Assembly: GCA_020024595.1 (NCBI GenBank)
Contig: JAHHTO010000021.1
Coordinates: 1 to 23,605, forward strand
Origin: Schaedlerella sp.
Lineage (GTDB): Bacteria > Bacillota > Clostridia > Lachnospirales > Lachnospiraceae
Direction: 5' to 3'
Length of the DNA: 23,605 bases
The notes beneath the pieces were generated by a model. It did no database searches and was not told the DNA's origin. It saw only the letters and a list, made by a program, of their open reading frames with translations. Each line of letters opens with the position of its first letter. Within the stretch, counting starts at the first letter, position 1. The translations under genes were made by a program, and so were the position numbers. Shown here one piece after another: positions 14,520 through 22,563 of this stretch.

Positions 14520-15572
14520 ATGAAAACAAAACGAAATCGATGGTTACAGAAGATAGCAGCCTGGGTGTGCGTATTTAGTTTTCTTTGTCCCGTTTTGACT
14601 GTTTATGCAGATGATATAGATCGTATGCAAAATCAGTCATCTGAACTGCAAGGTGAGTTGAGCAGTATTAATGGAGAACTTCTTAAAATTGGAGAGCAGA
14701 TTGCCAAAAATGAAGTAGAGATGGAAGCTGTCAATAATGATATTATCAGATTACAGGAACAGCTGCAAATTGCAAAGAATAACGAAGATGCTCACTATGC
14801 AGATATGAAAGTCCGTATTCAGTATATTTATGAGAATCAGGGAGAGAATCTTTTGGGAATGATTTTCTCAGCACAAAGTCTCGCAGATTTTGTCAATAAA
14901 GTTCATTTTGTTCAGACATTGAGCGAGTATGATAGAAATATGTTTACTGAATTAAAGGAGTTACGTTGTACGATTGAAGATGAAGAAGCATATCAGAGAG
15001 AACAGCAGAAGTCTTATGAGAATTTGGAAAATGAATTGAATGTAAAGCGCGAAGAACTGAATGTGAAAGCGGCGGAGACTTCAACGGACTTGGCAACGAT
15101 ACAAAATGCCATTACTCAGATGAAAGTGGAACAGGCAGCAAAGGACTCTGTACAGCCGAATCTGCCGGTTAACAATAACAACGTAAGCACGCCTGACAAC
15201 TCCGGCAATACTGACAATTCTGATAATGGTGCAGGAAACGGCATGAATAACAATGATTCAGGACAAGATTTTACCGGAGGTGGATATACCTATCCTTCAG
15301 CACCAGGACAGTTGAATCCGTTTGTTGGTGTTGTGTATTTCAATGGACATCGAGAAACCTATTATTCACAGCGAGTACTTCCGGGACATGGTTTGAGTAT
15401 TCCGGGACGTCATGTAGCATCGGACGGTACGATCCGCGATGCAAGCGGATATATTTGTGTAGCGAGCAGTGATTATCCGAAAGGAACGATCGTAGAGACT
15501 TCTCTCGGAACCGGAATGGTGTATGACTCTGGTTGTGCCAGTGGAACGATTGATATTTATACAGATTGGTAA
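14520..15572 (+). CDS. Secreted coiled-coil protein with C-terminal 3D domain
   Basis: Likely cell-wall-acting protein. The 350-residue product has a signal peptide (1-30), a PcsB/P60-like coiled-coil region (about 32-205), an Asn/Gly/Ser-rich linker (about 205-265), and a C-terminal 3D domain (270-350). The 3D domain is named for three aspartates, seen here as D318 (SSDYPKGT), D336 (VYDSG) and D345 (TIDIY). Related 3D domains in YocH, RpfB and MltA-type proteins are linked to lytic transglycosylase or muralytic activity. No NlpC/P60 Cys-His domain is present. It has its own promoter (14414-14442) and terminator (15601-15630), so it is probably monocistronic. AAGGAAG precedes the ATG. Enzymatic activity is inferred. 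Confidence 0.85.
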   Translation: MKTKRNRWLQKIAAWVCVFSFLCPVLTVYADDIDRMQNQSSELQGELSSINGELLKIGEQIAKNEVEMEAVNNDIIRLQEQLQIAKNNEDAHYADMKVRIQYIYENQGENLLGMIFSAQSLADFVNKVHFVQTLSEYDRNMFTELKELRCTIEDEEAYQREQQKSYENLENELNVKREELNVKAAETSTDLATIQNAITQMKVEQAAKDSVQPNLPVNNNNVSTPDNSGNTDNSDNGAGNGMNNNDSGQDFTGGGYTYPSAPGQLNPFVGVVYFNGHRETYYSQRVLPGHGLSIPGRHVASDGTIRDASGYICVASSDYPKGTIVETSLGTGMVYDSGCASGTIDIYTDW

Positions 15573-15600
15573 AATTGAAGAATATAAAATAAAGTGGAAG

Positions 15601-15630
15601 AAGCACTGCAGAGAGTTTGCAGTGCTTTTT
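15601..15630 (+). terminator. Intrinsic terminator of the 3D-domain gene
   Basis: A perfect 10-bp stem (AAGCACTGCA, 15601-15610, with 15618-15627) encloses the 7-nt loop gagagtt, and the run of five T at 15626-15630 follows the paired GC. It lies 29 nt after the stop codon. Confidence 0.88.
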
Positions 15631-15632
15631 AC

Positions 15633-15661
15633 TTGACTTTTGGGAGGTTTTTCTTTATAAT
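15633..15661 (+). promoter_or_regulatory. Sigma-A promoter of the ileS T-box leader
   Basis: TTGACT (15633-15638) and a perfect TATAAT (15656-15661) are separated by 17 nt. The -35 box begins 3 nt after the preceding terminator. Transcription would begin near 15668, just before the T-box Stem I sequences. Confidence 0.85.
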
Positions 15662-15667
15662 TACACC

Positions 15668-15936
15668 CATATAAAGAAGAATGAAAAGGCAATGACGAAG
15701 ACAGTAGAGTATAAAAGAAAGGCACAGCGAACCGGAGTGGGTGTGAGTCCGGTACAAGTAGATTATACTTGAATATCACTTCTGAGCTGTAGTTTCCGAA
15801 CCGCAAGAAGTAGGAACTGACGGAGTTCCGCCGTTAACGGAATGCATATAGAAGGCAGGAGTTGCCAGAGTATGTTGTAAAAGGTGGTATAAGCGGAGTT
15901 TCAACCCTTCGTCCTGTTACAGGACGGAGGGTTTTT
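15668..15936 (+). promoter_or_regulatory. tRNA-Ile-sensing T-box leader of ileS
   Basis: This fills most of the 454-nt gap before ileS. Stem I is visible: AGTATAA (15708-15714) pairs with TTATACT (15763-15769); the distal hairpin ACCGGA/TCCGGT (15731-15736 with 15748-15753) carries a GTGGGTGTGAG loop like other T-boxes; AGTA (15703-15706) and GAA (15771-15773) fit the loop-E motif of the specifier loop. The triplet ATC (15775-15777), followed by A, is the likely Ile specifier. The T-box proper, AAGGTGGTATAAGCGG (15881-15896), contains the TGGT that pairs with the tRNA acceptor end; the usual AAGGTGGTACCGCG is varied. Uncharged tRNA-Ile should favour the antiterminator and switch on ileS. Confidence 0.92.
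15903..15936 (+). terminator. T-box-regulated intrinsic terminator
   Basis: A 13-bp stem (15903-15915 with 15921-15933, one G-U pair) around a 5-nt loop is followed by T residues to 15936. Its 5' arm (ACCCTT) can instead pair with the T-box sequence upstream, giving the mutually exclusive antiterminator. Confidence 0.9.
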
Positions 15937-15939
15937 GTG

Positions 15940-15967
15940 TTGACAGTGAGTATTTATCTTGTTCAAT
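15940..15967 (+). promoter_or_regulatory. Possible second promoter after the T-box terminator
   Basis: A perfect TTGACA (15940-15945) lies just after the T-tract, with TTCAAT (15962-15967) 16 nt downstream. If used, it would give ileS a T-box-independent basal transcript starting near 15974. The -10 box matches consensus at four of six positions only. Confidence 0.35.
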
Positions 15968-16026
15968 AGGAAAGCTTATGATATCTAAAGGAATAAAATC
16001 AAGCATTTTAGAAAGGAAGAGGCAAT

Positions 16027-19000
16027 ATGTATAAAAAAGTATCTACGGACATGAACTTTGTAGAACGTGAAAAGGAAGTTGAGAAGTTCTGGGTTGACAA
16101 TGACATTTTTCAGAAGAGCATGAAAGAGCGGGAGGGAAATCCGATGTATACCTTCTATGACGGCCCTCCGACTGCAAATGGAAAACCACATATCGGACAC
16201 GTTCTGACACGAGTGATCAAGGATATGATTCCACGTTATCGTACAATGAAGGGATATGAAGTACCGAGAAAAGCTGGATGGGATACACATGGTCTTCCGG
16301 TAGAGTTGGAAGTTGAGAAACTTTTGGGATTGGATGGAAAGGAACAGATTGAAGAATACGGTCTGGAGCCATTTATTGATAAATGTAAAGAGAGTGTCTG
16401 GAAATACAAAGGCATGTGGGAGAATTTCTCCAGTACAGTCGGCTTCTGGGCTGATATGGAGAAGCCGTATGTCACATATGACAATGATTTCATTGAGTCC
16501 GAATGGTGGGCGTTGAAACAGATTTGGGATAAGGGTCTTTTGTATAAAGGATTTAAGATTGTACCATACTGCCCACGTTGTGGAACTCCACTTTCTGCGC
16601 AGGAAGTAGCGCAGGGATATAAGGATGTAAAAGAGCGTTCTGCAATCGTTAGATTTAAGGTCAAAGAGGAAGATGCATATATTCTCGCATGGACAACGAC
16701 ACCGTGGACACTGCCATCGAACCTGGCACTTTGTGTGAATCCGAATGAAGATTATGCAAAGGTGAAAGCTGCTGATGGATATACTTATTATATGGCAGTT
16801 GCTCTTCTGGATACCGTGCTTGGCAAGTTGGCAAAAGAAGACGAAGATGTAAAAGCATATGAGATTCTTAAGACATACAAAGGAATCGAACTGGAAGGAA
16901 AAGAGTATGAGCCTCTTTATCAGTGTGCGGCAGATGCAGCAGCAAGGCAGAATAAGAAGGCTTTCTATGTAGTCTGTGATACGTATGTTACATTGACAGA
17001 TGGTACCGGAGTGGTTCATATTGCACCTGCGTTTGGTGAAGATGATGCCAATGTGGGAAGGAGATATGATCTTCCATTTGTGCAGCTTGTCGATGAGAAA
17101 GGGAATATGGCAGAGGAGACTCCGTTTGCAGGCTTATTTGTTAAGAAGGCAGATCCGGAAGTCTTAAAAGATCTGGATGCGAGAGCACAGCTTTTCGATG
17201 CACCAAAATTTGAACATAGCTATCCGCACTGTTGGAGATGTGATACGCCTCTGATTTACTATGCACGTGAGTCATGGTTCATTAAAATGACAGCTGTAAA
17301 AGAAGATTTGATTGCAAATAACAATAAGATTAACTGGATTCCGGAAAGTATTGGAAAAGGACGTTTTGGCGACTGGTTGGAGAATGTACAGGACTGGGGG
17401 ATCAGCCGTAATCGCTATTGGGGAACACCGCTGAATATCTGGGAATGTGAATGTGGACATCAGCATTCAATCGGAAGTATTGATGAACTAAAAGCGATGT
17501 CTGATAACTGTCCGGATAACATTGAATTGCACCGTCCGTATATCGATGAAGTAACCATCCGTTGTCCAAAGTGTGGCAAGACGATGCATCGTGTACCGGA
17601 AGTAATCGACTGCTGGTTTGACAGTGGATCTATGCCGTTTGCACAGCATCACTATCCGTTTGAAAATAAGGAACTTTTTGAGAAGCAGTTTCCGGCTCAG
17701 TTCATTTCAGAGGCGGTGGATCAGACACGAGGATGGTTCTATTCCCTGCTGGCAATCTCTACTCTGCTGTTTAATAAAGCACCGTATGAGAATGTAATCG
17801 TTCTTGGGCATGTGCAAGATGAGAATGGGCAGAAGATGAGTAAGTCTAAGGGAAATGCAGTAGATCCGTTTGATGCGCTGACTACTTACGGAGCGGATGC
17901 GATTCGCTGGTATTTCTATGTAAACAGTGCACCGTGGCTGCCGAACCGTTTCCATGGAAAAGCAGTGACAGAGGGACAGCGTAAGTTCATGGGAACTTTG
18001 TGGAATACCTATGCATTTTTTGTTCTTTATGCGAATATTGATGAGTTTGACGCAACAAAATATACATTGGAATATGAGAAACTTTCCGTTATGGATAAGT
18101 GGCTTCTGTCCAAACTGAATACATTGATTCAAACAGTAGATGAGAATCTGGCAAATTACCGCATTCCAGAGAGCGCAAGAGCACTGCAGGATTTTGTAGA
18201 TGATATGAGTAACTGGTATGTAAGGAGAAGTCGTGAGCGTTTCTGGGCAAAGGGTATGGAGCAGGATAAGATCAACGCATATATGACACTGTATACGGCA
18301 CTTGTGACGGTTTCCAAGGTGGCTGCGCCGATGATCCCGTTTATGACAGAGCAGATTTACCAGAATCTGGTGTGCAGTATCGATTCAGGTGCTCCGGAGA
18401 GTATTCATTTGTGTGATTACCCAAAAGCAGATGAATCATGGATTGATACCGAACTGGAAGCAAATATGGAAAATGTTCTGAAATTGGTAGTAATGGGACG
18501 TGCGTGCCGAAATACTTCCAACATCAAGAATCGTCAGCCGATCGGACAGATGTTTGTGAAAGCTGGATTTGAACTGCCGGAATTTTATCAGGAAATTGTA
18601 GCCGATGAGCTGAATGTAAAGAATGTGAAATTTACAGAAGATGTGCGTGACTTCACTTCATATAGTTTCAAACCACAGTTGAAGACAGTGGGACCTAAAT
18701 ATGGTAAAATGTTAGGAGGAATCAAAACGGTACTAGATCATCTTGACGGAAATGCCGCAATGGACGAACTGAACGAGACTGGTTCCCTGAAGCTGGATGT
18801 GAATGGTCAGGAAGTGGAATTGTTCAAAGAAGATTTGCTGATCGATACGGCACAGGTAGAAGGTTTTGTATCCGAAAATGATAATGGAATCACCGTTGTT
18901 CTTGATACAAATCTGACAGAAGAACTGTTGGAGGAAGGTTTCGTAAGAGAAATCATCAGCAAGATTCAGACGATGAGAAAAGAAGCAAACTTTGAAGTAA

Positions 19001-19188
19001 TGGATAAGATTGTGGTAACTTATGACGGAAGTGAAAAGGTAGAAAATATTTTTGAAAAGTATGCAGACACCATTGGAAAGGAAGTGTTGGCAAATTCTGT
19101 TAGAAAGGCAGAACCGGCGGGATATGTGAAAGCGTGGAAGGTGAATGGAGAGGTAGTTACTCTTGGCGTTCAGAAAGAAGGAAAGTAA
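16027..19188 (+). CDS. ileS: Isoleucyl-tRNA synthetase, type 2 (eukaryote-like)
   Basis: Charges tRNA-Ile in the cytoplasm. The 1053-residue length, the opening FYDGPPTANGKPHIGHV and the long C-terminal region place it in the IleRS2 class rather than the roughly 930-residue IleRS1 class. The class I motifs are HIGH (55-58) and KMSKS (603-607). Cys pairs typical of zinc binding occur in CPRCGTP, CWRCDTPL, CECGHQH and RCPKCGK. The editing domain lies between the two signature motifs. AAGGAAGAGG precedes the ATG. Expression is governed by the T-box leader. IleRS2 enzymes are generally less sensitive to mupirocin; the canonical HIGH order argues against the hyper-resistant subset that has these residues swapped. 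Confidence 0.97.
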   Translation: MYKKVSTDMNFVEREKEVEKFWVDNDIFQKSMKEREGNPMYTFYDGPPTANGKPHIGHVLTRVIKDMIPRYRTMKGYEVPRKAGWDTHGLPVELEVEKLLGLDGKEQIEEYGLEPFIDKCKESVWKYKGMWENFSSTVGFWADMEKPYVTYDNDFIESEWWALKQIWDKGLLYKGFKIVPYCPRCGTPLSAQEVAQGYKDVKERSAIVRFKVKEEDAYILAWTTTPWTLPSNLALCVNPNEDYAKVKAADGYTYYMAVALLDTVLGKLAKEDEDVKAYEILKTYKGIELEGKEYEPLYQCAADAAARQNKKAFYVVCDTYVTLTDGTGVVHIAPAFGEDDANVGRRYDLPFVQLVDEKGNMAEETPFAGLFVKKADPEVLKDLDARAQLFDAPKFEHSYPHCWRCDTPLIYYARESWFIKMTAVKEDLIANNNKINWIPESIGKGRFGDWLENVQDWGISRNRYWGTPLNIWECECGHQHSIGSIDELKAMSDNCPDNIELHRPYIDEVTIRCPKCGKTMHRVPEVIDCWFDSGSMPFAQHHYPFENKELFEKQFPAQFISEAVDQTRGWFYSLLAISTLLFNKAPYENVIVLGHVQDENGQKMSKSKGNAVDPFDALTTYGADAIRWYFYVNSAPWLPNRFHGKAVTEGQRKFMGTLWNTYAFFVLYANIDEFDATKYTLEYEKLSVMDKWLLSKLNTLIQTVDENLANYRIPESARALQDFVDDMSNWYVRRSRERFWAKGMEQDKINAYMTLYTALVTVSKVAAPMIPFMTEQIYQNLVCSIDSGAPESIHLCDYPKADESWIDTELEANMENVLKLVVMGRACRNTSNIKNRQPIGQMFVKAGFELPEFYQEIVADELNVKNVKFTEDVRDFTSYSFKPQLKTVGPKYGKMLGGIKTVLDHLDGNAAMDELNETGSLKLDVNGQEVELFKEDLLIDTAQVEGFVSENDNGITVVLDTNLTEELLEEGFVREIISKIQTMRKEANFEVMDKIVVTYDGSEKVENIFEKYADTIGKEVLANSVRKAEPAGYVKAWKVNGEVVTLGVQKEGK

Positions 19189-19192
19189 GAAA

Positions 19193-21673
19193 ATGGATTA
19201 TAAAATAGAAGTAAGAAAAGCGTTTGATAAAGAAGAATTTAAAAAACTGGTCAGGGAAAATGTAAAGACTCTGTACCGGAAAAAAGTTGAAGAAGCAAGT
19301 CAGCAACAGATTTTTCAAGCGGTTTCCTACGCTTTAAAAGAAGCAATTATTGATGACTGGCTGGCGACACAAGATGCATATAAGAAGGCCGGTGCAAAAA
19401 CAGTATACTATATGTCCATGGAGTTTTTGATGGGGCGTGCACTGGGAAATAACCTGATTAATATGATGGTGTATGATGGAGTGAAAGAGGCGTTGGATGA
19501 GCTTGGATTTGATTTAAATGTCATCGAGGATCAGGAGCCGGATGCTGCTCTTGGAAACGGTGGACTTGGAAGGTTGGCAGCATGCTTCTTGGATTCACTT
19601 GCAACTTTGAACTATCCGGCATATGGCTGTGGGATCCGTTATCATTATGGAATGTTCAAACAGAAAATCTGTGATGGCTATCAAGTAGAAATGCCGGATA
19701 ATTGGTTAAAGGATGGAAATCCGTTTGAAATCCGCAGAGATGAATATGCAAAAGAAGTACGTTTCGGTGGAAAGGTTCGCTTTGAAAGAGATGAAGCAAC
19801 AGGAAGAGATCAATTCGTTCAGGAAGATTTTGAGTCAGTACTGGCAATTCCGTACGATATGCCGATTGTAGGATATAATAATCATGTAGTAAATACATTG
19901 CGTATCTGGGATGCCAAAGCAATTACTGATTTCCAGTTGGATTCTTTTGATCGCGGAGATTACCACAAGGCAGTAGAGCAGGAAAACCTGGCAAAGACAA
20001 TCGTTGAAGTGCTGTATCCGAATGATAACCACTATGCCGGAAAGGAACTTCGACTGAAGCAGCAGTATTTCTTTATCTCCGCAAGCTTGCAGGAAATCCT
20101 TGCAAAATACAAACGTGAGCATAAGGACATTAGGAAGCTGCATGAGAAGGTCGTGATTCAGATGAATGATACACATCCGACGGTGGCAGTTCCGGAATTG
20201 ATGCATCTGCTCATTGATCAGGAAGGTCTGACATGGGAAGAGGCTTGGGAGGTAACAACCAAAACGTGTGCTTATACAAACCATACAATTATGGCAGAAG
20301 CATTGGAAAAATGGCCAATCGACCTGTTCTCAAGACTGCTTCCACGTATTTATCAGATTGTGCAAGAGATTGATAGAAGATTTGTGGATGAAGTTCGTGC
20401 AAAATATCCGGGCAATGAGGACAAAGTGAGGAAGATGGCAATCCTGTGGGATGGGCAGATACGTATGGCAAATATGGCAGTCATCGCAGGCTTCTCTGTC
20501 AATGGCGTAGCCCGTCTGCATACAGAGATTTTGAAAAATGAACAACTTCATGACTTCTATGAGATGATGCCGGAGAAATTTAACAATAAGACAAACGGCA
20601 TTACGCAGAGACGTTTCCTTGCACATGGGAATCCACTTCTGTCACAGTGGATTACAGAACATATTGGAAGTGGATGGAAGACCGATCTTTCTCAGCTTGA
20701 AAGATTGAAACCGCTTATTAATGATGAGCAGGCAAGAAAAGAATTCATGCAGATTAAATATCAGAACAAGGTGCGTCTGGCAAAATATATCAAAGAACAT
20801 AACGGAATTGATGTAGATCCACGTTCCATTTTTGATGTACAGGTAAAGCGCCTTCATGAGTATAAACGTCAGCTTTTGAATATTCTGCATGTGATGTATT
20901 TGTATAATCAAATCAAAGAGCATCCGGAACTCTCATTCTATCCGAGAACATTTATCTTCGGTGCAAAAGCGGCAGCAGGATACATGAGAGCAAAAGAGAC
21001 GATCAAGCTGATTAATTCTGTGGCAGAAGTGATCAATAGTGACAGAAGCATTAATGGAAAGCTAAAAGTAGTATTTATTGAGGATTACCGTGTATCTAAT
21101 GCAGAATTGATTTTTGCGGCAGCTGACGTCAGCGAGCAGATTTCTACCGCATCGAAAGAGGCATCTGGAACCGGAAATATGAAGTTCATGCTGAATGGAG
21201 CGCCGACATTGGGAACGATGGACGGAGCAAATGTAGAGATTGTAGAAGAAGTAGGAGCTGAGAACGCATTTATCTTTGGCTTGAGTTCAGAAGAAGTAAT
21301 CAATTATGAAAACAACGGAGGATATAATCCGGTTGATATTTATTTTAACGACTGGGAGCTCAAACGTGTGATCGACCAGTTGATGGATGGAACTTATGCA
21401 CATGGCAATCATGAGATGTATAAGAATCTTTACAACTCGCTGTTAAATACACAGTGTACAGACAGAGCGGATACGTATTTTATTCTGAAAGATTTTCGTC
21501 CTTATGTAGAGGCGCAGAAGAAAGTGGAAGAAGCTTACAGGGATGGACAGAGATGGTCCAAAATGGCAATGCTCAACACTGCCTGTTGCGGAAAGTTCAC
21601 TTCTGATCGTACAATTGAAGAGTATGTGGAAGATATTTGGAAACTAGAAAAAGTAAAGGTTGTGACGGAATAA
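19193..21673 (+). CDS. glgP: Glycogen/starch/maltodextrin phosphorylase
   Basis: Releases glucose 1-phosphate from alpha-1,4-glucans, using pyridoxal phosphate. The 826-residue protein is of normal family length. The PLP signature EASGTGNMKFMLN is present, with the Schiff-base lysine at K664. EDQEPDAALGNGGLGRLAACF and the VKRLHEYKRQLLN stretch are characteristic. An ATG-initiated frame reaches back to 19163, but ATG 19193, preceded by AGAAGGAAAG in the end of ileS, aligns with the family start. Only 4 nt separate it from ileS, with no terminator between them, so it should share the T-box-controlled transcript. No other glycogen genes are in the window. Confidence 0.96.
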   Translation: MDYKIEVRKAFDKEEFKKLVRENVKTLYRKKVEEASQQQIFQAVSYALKEAIIDDWLATQDAYKKAGAKTVYYMSMEFLMGRALGNNLINMMVYDGVKEALDELGFDLNVIEDQEPDAALGNGGLGRLAACFLDSLATLNYPAYGCGIRYHYGMFKQKICDGYQVEMPDNWLKDGNPFEIRRDEYAKEVRFGGKVRFERDEATGRDQFVQEDFESVLAIPYDMPIVGYNNHVVNTLRIWDAKAITDFQLDSFDRGDYHKAVEQENLAKTIVEVLYPNDNHYAGKELRLKQQYFFISASLQEILAKYKREHKDIRKLHEKVVIQMNDTHPTVAVPELMHLLIDQEGLTWEEAWEVTTKTCAYTNHTIMAEALEKWPIDLFSRLLPRIYQIVQEIDRRFVDEVRAKYPGNEDKVRKMAILWDGQIRMANMAVIAGFSVNGVARLHTEILKNEQLHDFYEMMPEKFNNKTNGITQRRFLAHGNPLLSQWITEHIGSGWKTDLSQLERLKPLINDEQARKEFMQIKYQNKVRLAKYIKEHNGIDVDPRSIFDVQVKRLHEYKRQLLNILHVMYLYNQIKEHPELSFYPRTFIFGAKAAAGYMRAKETIKLINSVAEVINSDRSINGKLKVVFIEDYRVSNAELIFAAADVSEQISTASKEASGTGNMKFMLNGAPTLGTMDGANVEIVEEVGAENAFIFGLSSEEVINYENNGGYNPVDIYFNDWELKRVIDQLMDGTYAHGNHEMYKNLYNSLLNTQCTDRADTYFILKDFRPYVEAQKKVEEAYRDGQRWSKMAMLNTACCGKFTSDRTIEEYVEDIWKLEKVKVVTE

Positions 21674-21699
21674 GAGTCGTCAGAAATGGGAGGTATTCT

Positions 21700-22521
21700 A
21701 TGGGTTACCATGAAACTTATAACTATATGTATGATTCTCCATCTTCAGTGAGCAGTGAATTTACGACAGTATTGATGATTTATCTTCTATTCTTTCTCGT
21801 ATGGGGGTTATTTGCACTGGTTTCCTATGTTGTGAAAGGAATCGGCCTGTATACAATCGCAAAACGCCAAGGTGCAGATTATCCGTGGCTTGCGTTCGTT
21901 CCATTTGCAAGAACTTATCTGCATGGCGAACTTGGAGGGGGAATTCGTCTAAAGAAGAAAGTCATCCAGAACCCGGGAGTATGGCTTCTGGTATTGCCGT
22001 TCATTCAAGGTGCAGTGATCATGGTATGGTATCTTGTGATATTTGGAGTAGTAGGATTTGGTGCATTTTCTGCGATGGCTAGCTATGATTCGAATTCTTA
22101 TACGCCAGGTATAGGAACAATCGGTTCTTTGATCATTTTGATGATGCTGTTTGTGTTGATACTTGTCGCATTTGGCGCAGTGTATCAGGTGCTTCATATT
22201 TTGGTAAACCACCAGATTTTGGAAAAATTTACTTCTAAAAATATGTCCATTGTGCATGCAGTTTTGATGGGAATTGTACCGTTATATGAACCAATCTGCT
22301 TTTTGATCATGAGCCGGAAACCGTACAATCCGGGAATGGAACCACAGGGGGAAATACCGTTTATTCAGACGCCACCGGAAAATCCGGGCCCAGTGATTGT
22401 ACCACAGAGGGGACTTCTAAATTCAGGACAGGAACAGCAGGAAGTGCATCCTGAAATACCGGCAGATGTACCGGAAGAGAGCAAAGATAAGACGGATGTG
22501 GAAGAAACAGAGCATGAATAA
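21700..22521 (+). CDS. Uncharacterised four-helix membrane protein with Pro/Glu-rich tail
   Basis: I do not recognise the family. The 273-residue product has predicted membrane segments near 22-46, 95-125, 140-168 and 185-205. A short conserved-looking loop, AKRQGADYPWLAFVPFARTYL, falls between the first two. The last 65 residues are hydrophilic, rich in Pro, Gln and Glu, and probably cytoplasmic and disordered. I choose ATG 21700 over the in-frame ATG at 21637 because GGGAGG (21688-21693) sits 6 nt upstream and 21637 lies inside glgP. It follows glgP by 26 nt and ends the operon at the terminator 22532-22563. Confidence 0.75.
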   Translation: MGYHETYNYMYDSPSSVSSEFTTVLMIYLLFFLVWGLFALVSYVVKGIGLYTIAKRQGADYPWLAFVPFARTYLHGELGGGIRLKKKVIQNPGVWLLVLPFIQGAVIMVWYLVIFGVVGFGAFSAMASYDSNSYTPGIGTIGSLIILMMLFVLILVAFGAVYQVLHILVNHQILEKFTSKNMSIVHAVLMGIVPLYEPICFLIMSRKPYNPGMEPQGEIPFIQTPPENPGPVIVPQRGLLNSGQEQQEVHPEIPADVPEESKDKTDVEETEHE

Positions 22522-22531
22522 TTGATGAGAG

Positions 22532-22563
22532 CCCTTCATATCTTAGGATATGGAGGGTTTTTT
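22532..22563 (+). terminator. Intrinsic terminator overlapping the ribosome site of the SpoIID-like gene
   Basis: An 11-bp stem (22532-22542 with 22547-22557, one G-U pair) with a TTAG loop is followed by six T (22558-22563). It is a classical terminator for the upstream membrane-protein gene. The 3' arm holds GGAGGG (22552-22557), and the ATG of the next gene starts right after the T-run, so one element serves as both terminator and ribosome site. Confidence 0.85.

Noticed and set aside
15774..15776. TAT (Tyr) as T-box specifier triplet
   Set aside because: It directly follows GAA, but the overlapping ATC followed by A fits the downstream ileS gene and the usual purine after the specifier.
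15366..15806. Minus-strand open frame (146 codons) across the 3D-domain gene end and the T-box leader
   Set aside because: It runs through a terminator, a promoter and the T-box, all supported on the + strand, and shows no protein motif.
16189..16200. Swapped signature motif linked to mupirocin hyper-resistance in IleRS2
   Set aside because: The motif reads canonical HIGH (residues 55-58).
15985..17019. Long minus-strand open frame (344 codons) opposite the start of ileS
   Set aside because: It lies antisense to a certain gene, has no ribosome site or family motif, and its Cys/Ile/Phe-rich content is the usual shadow of a purine-rich coding strand.
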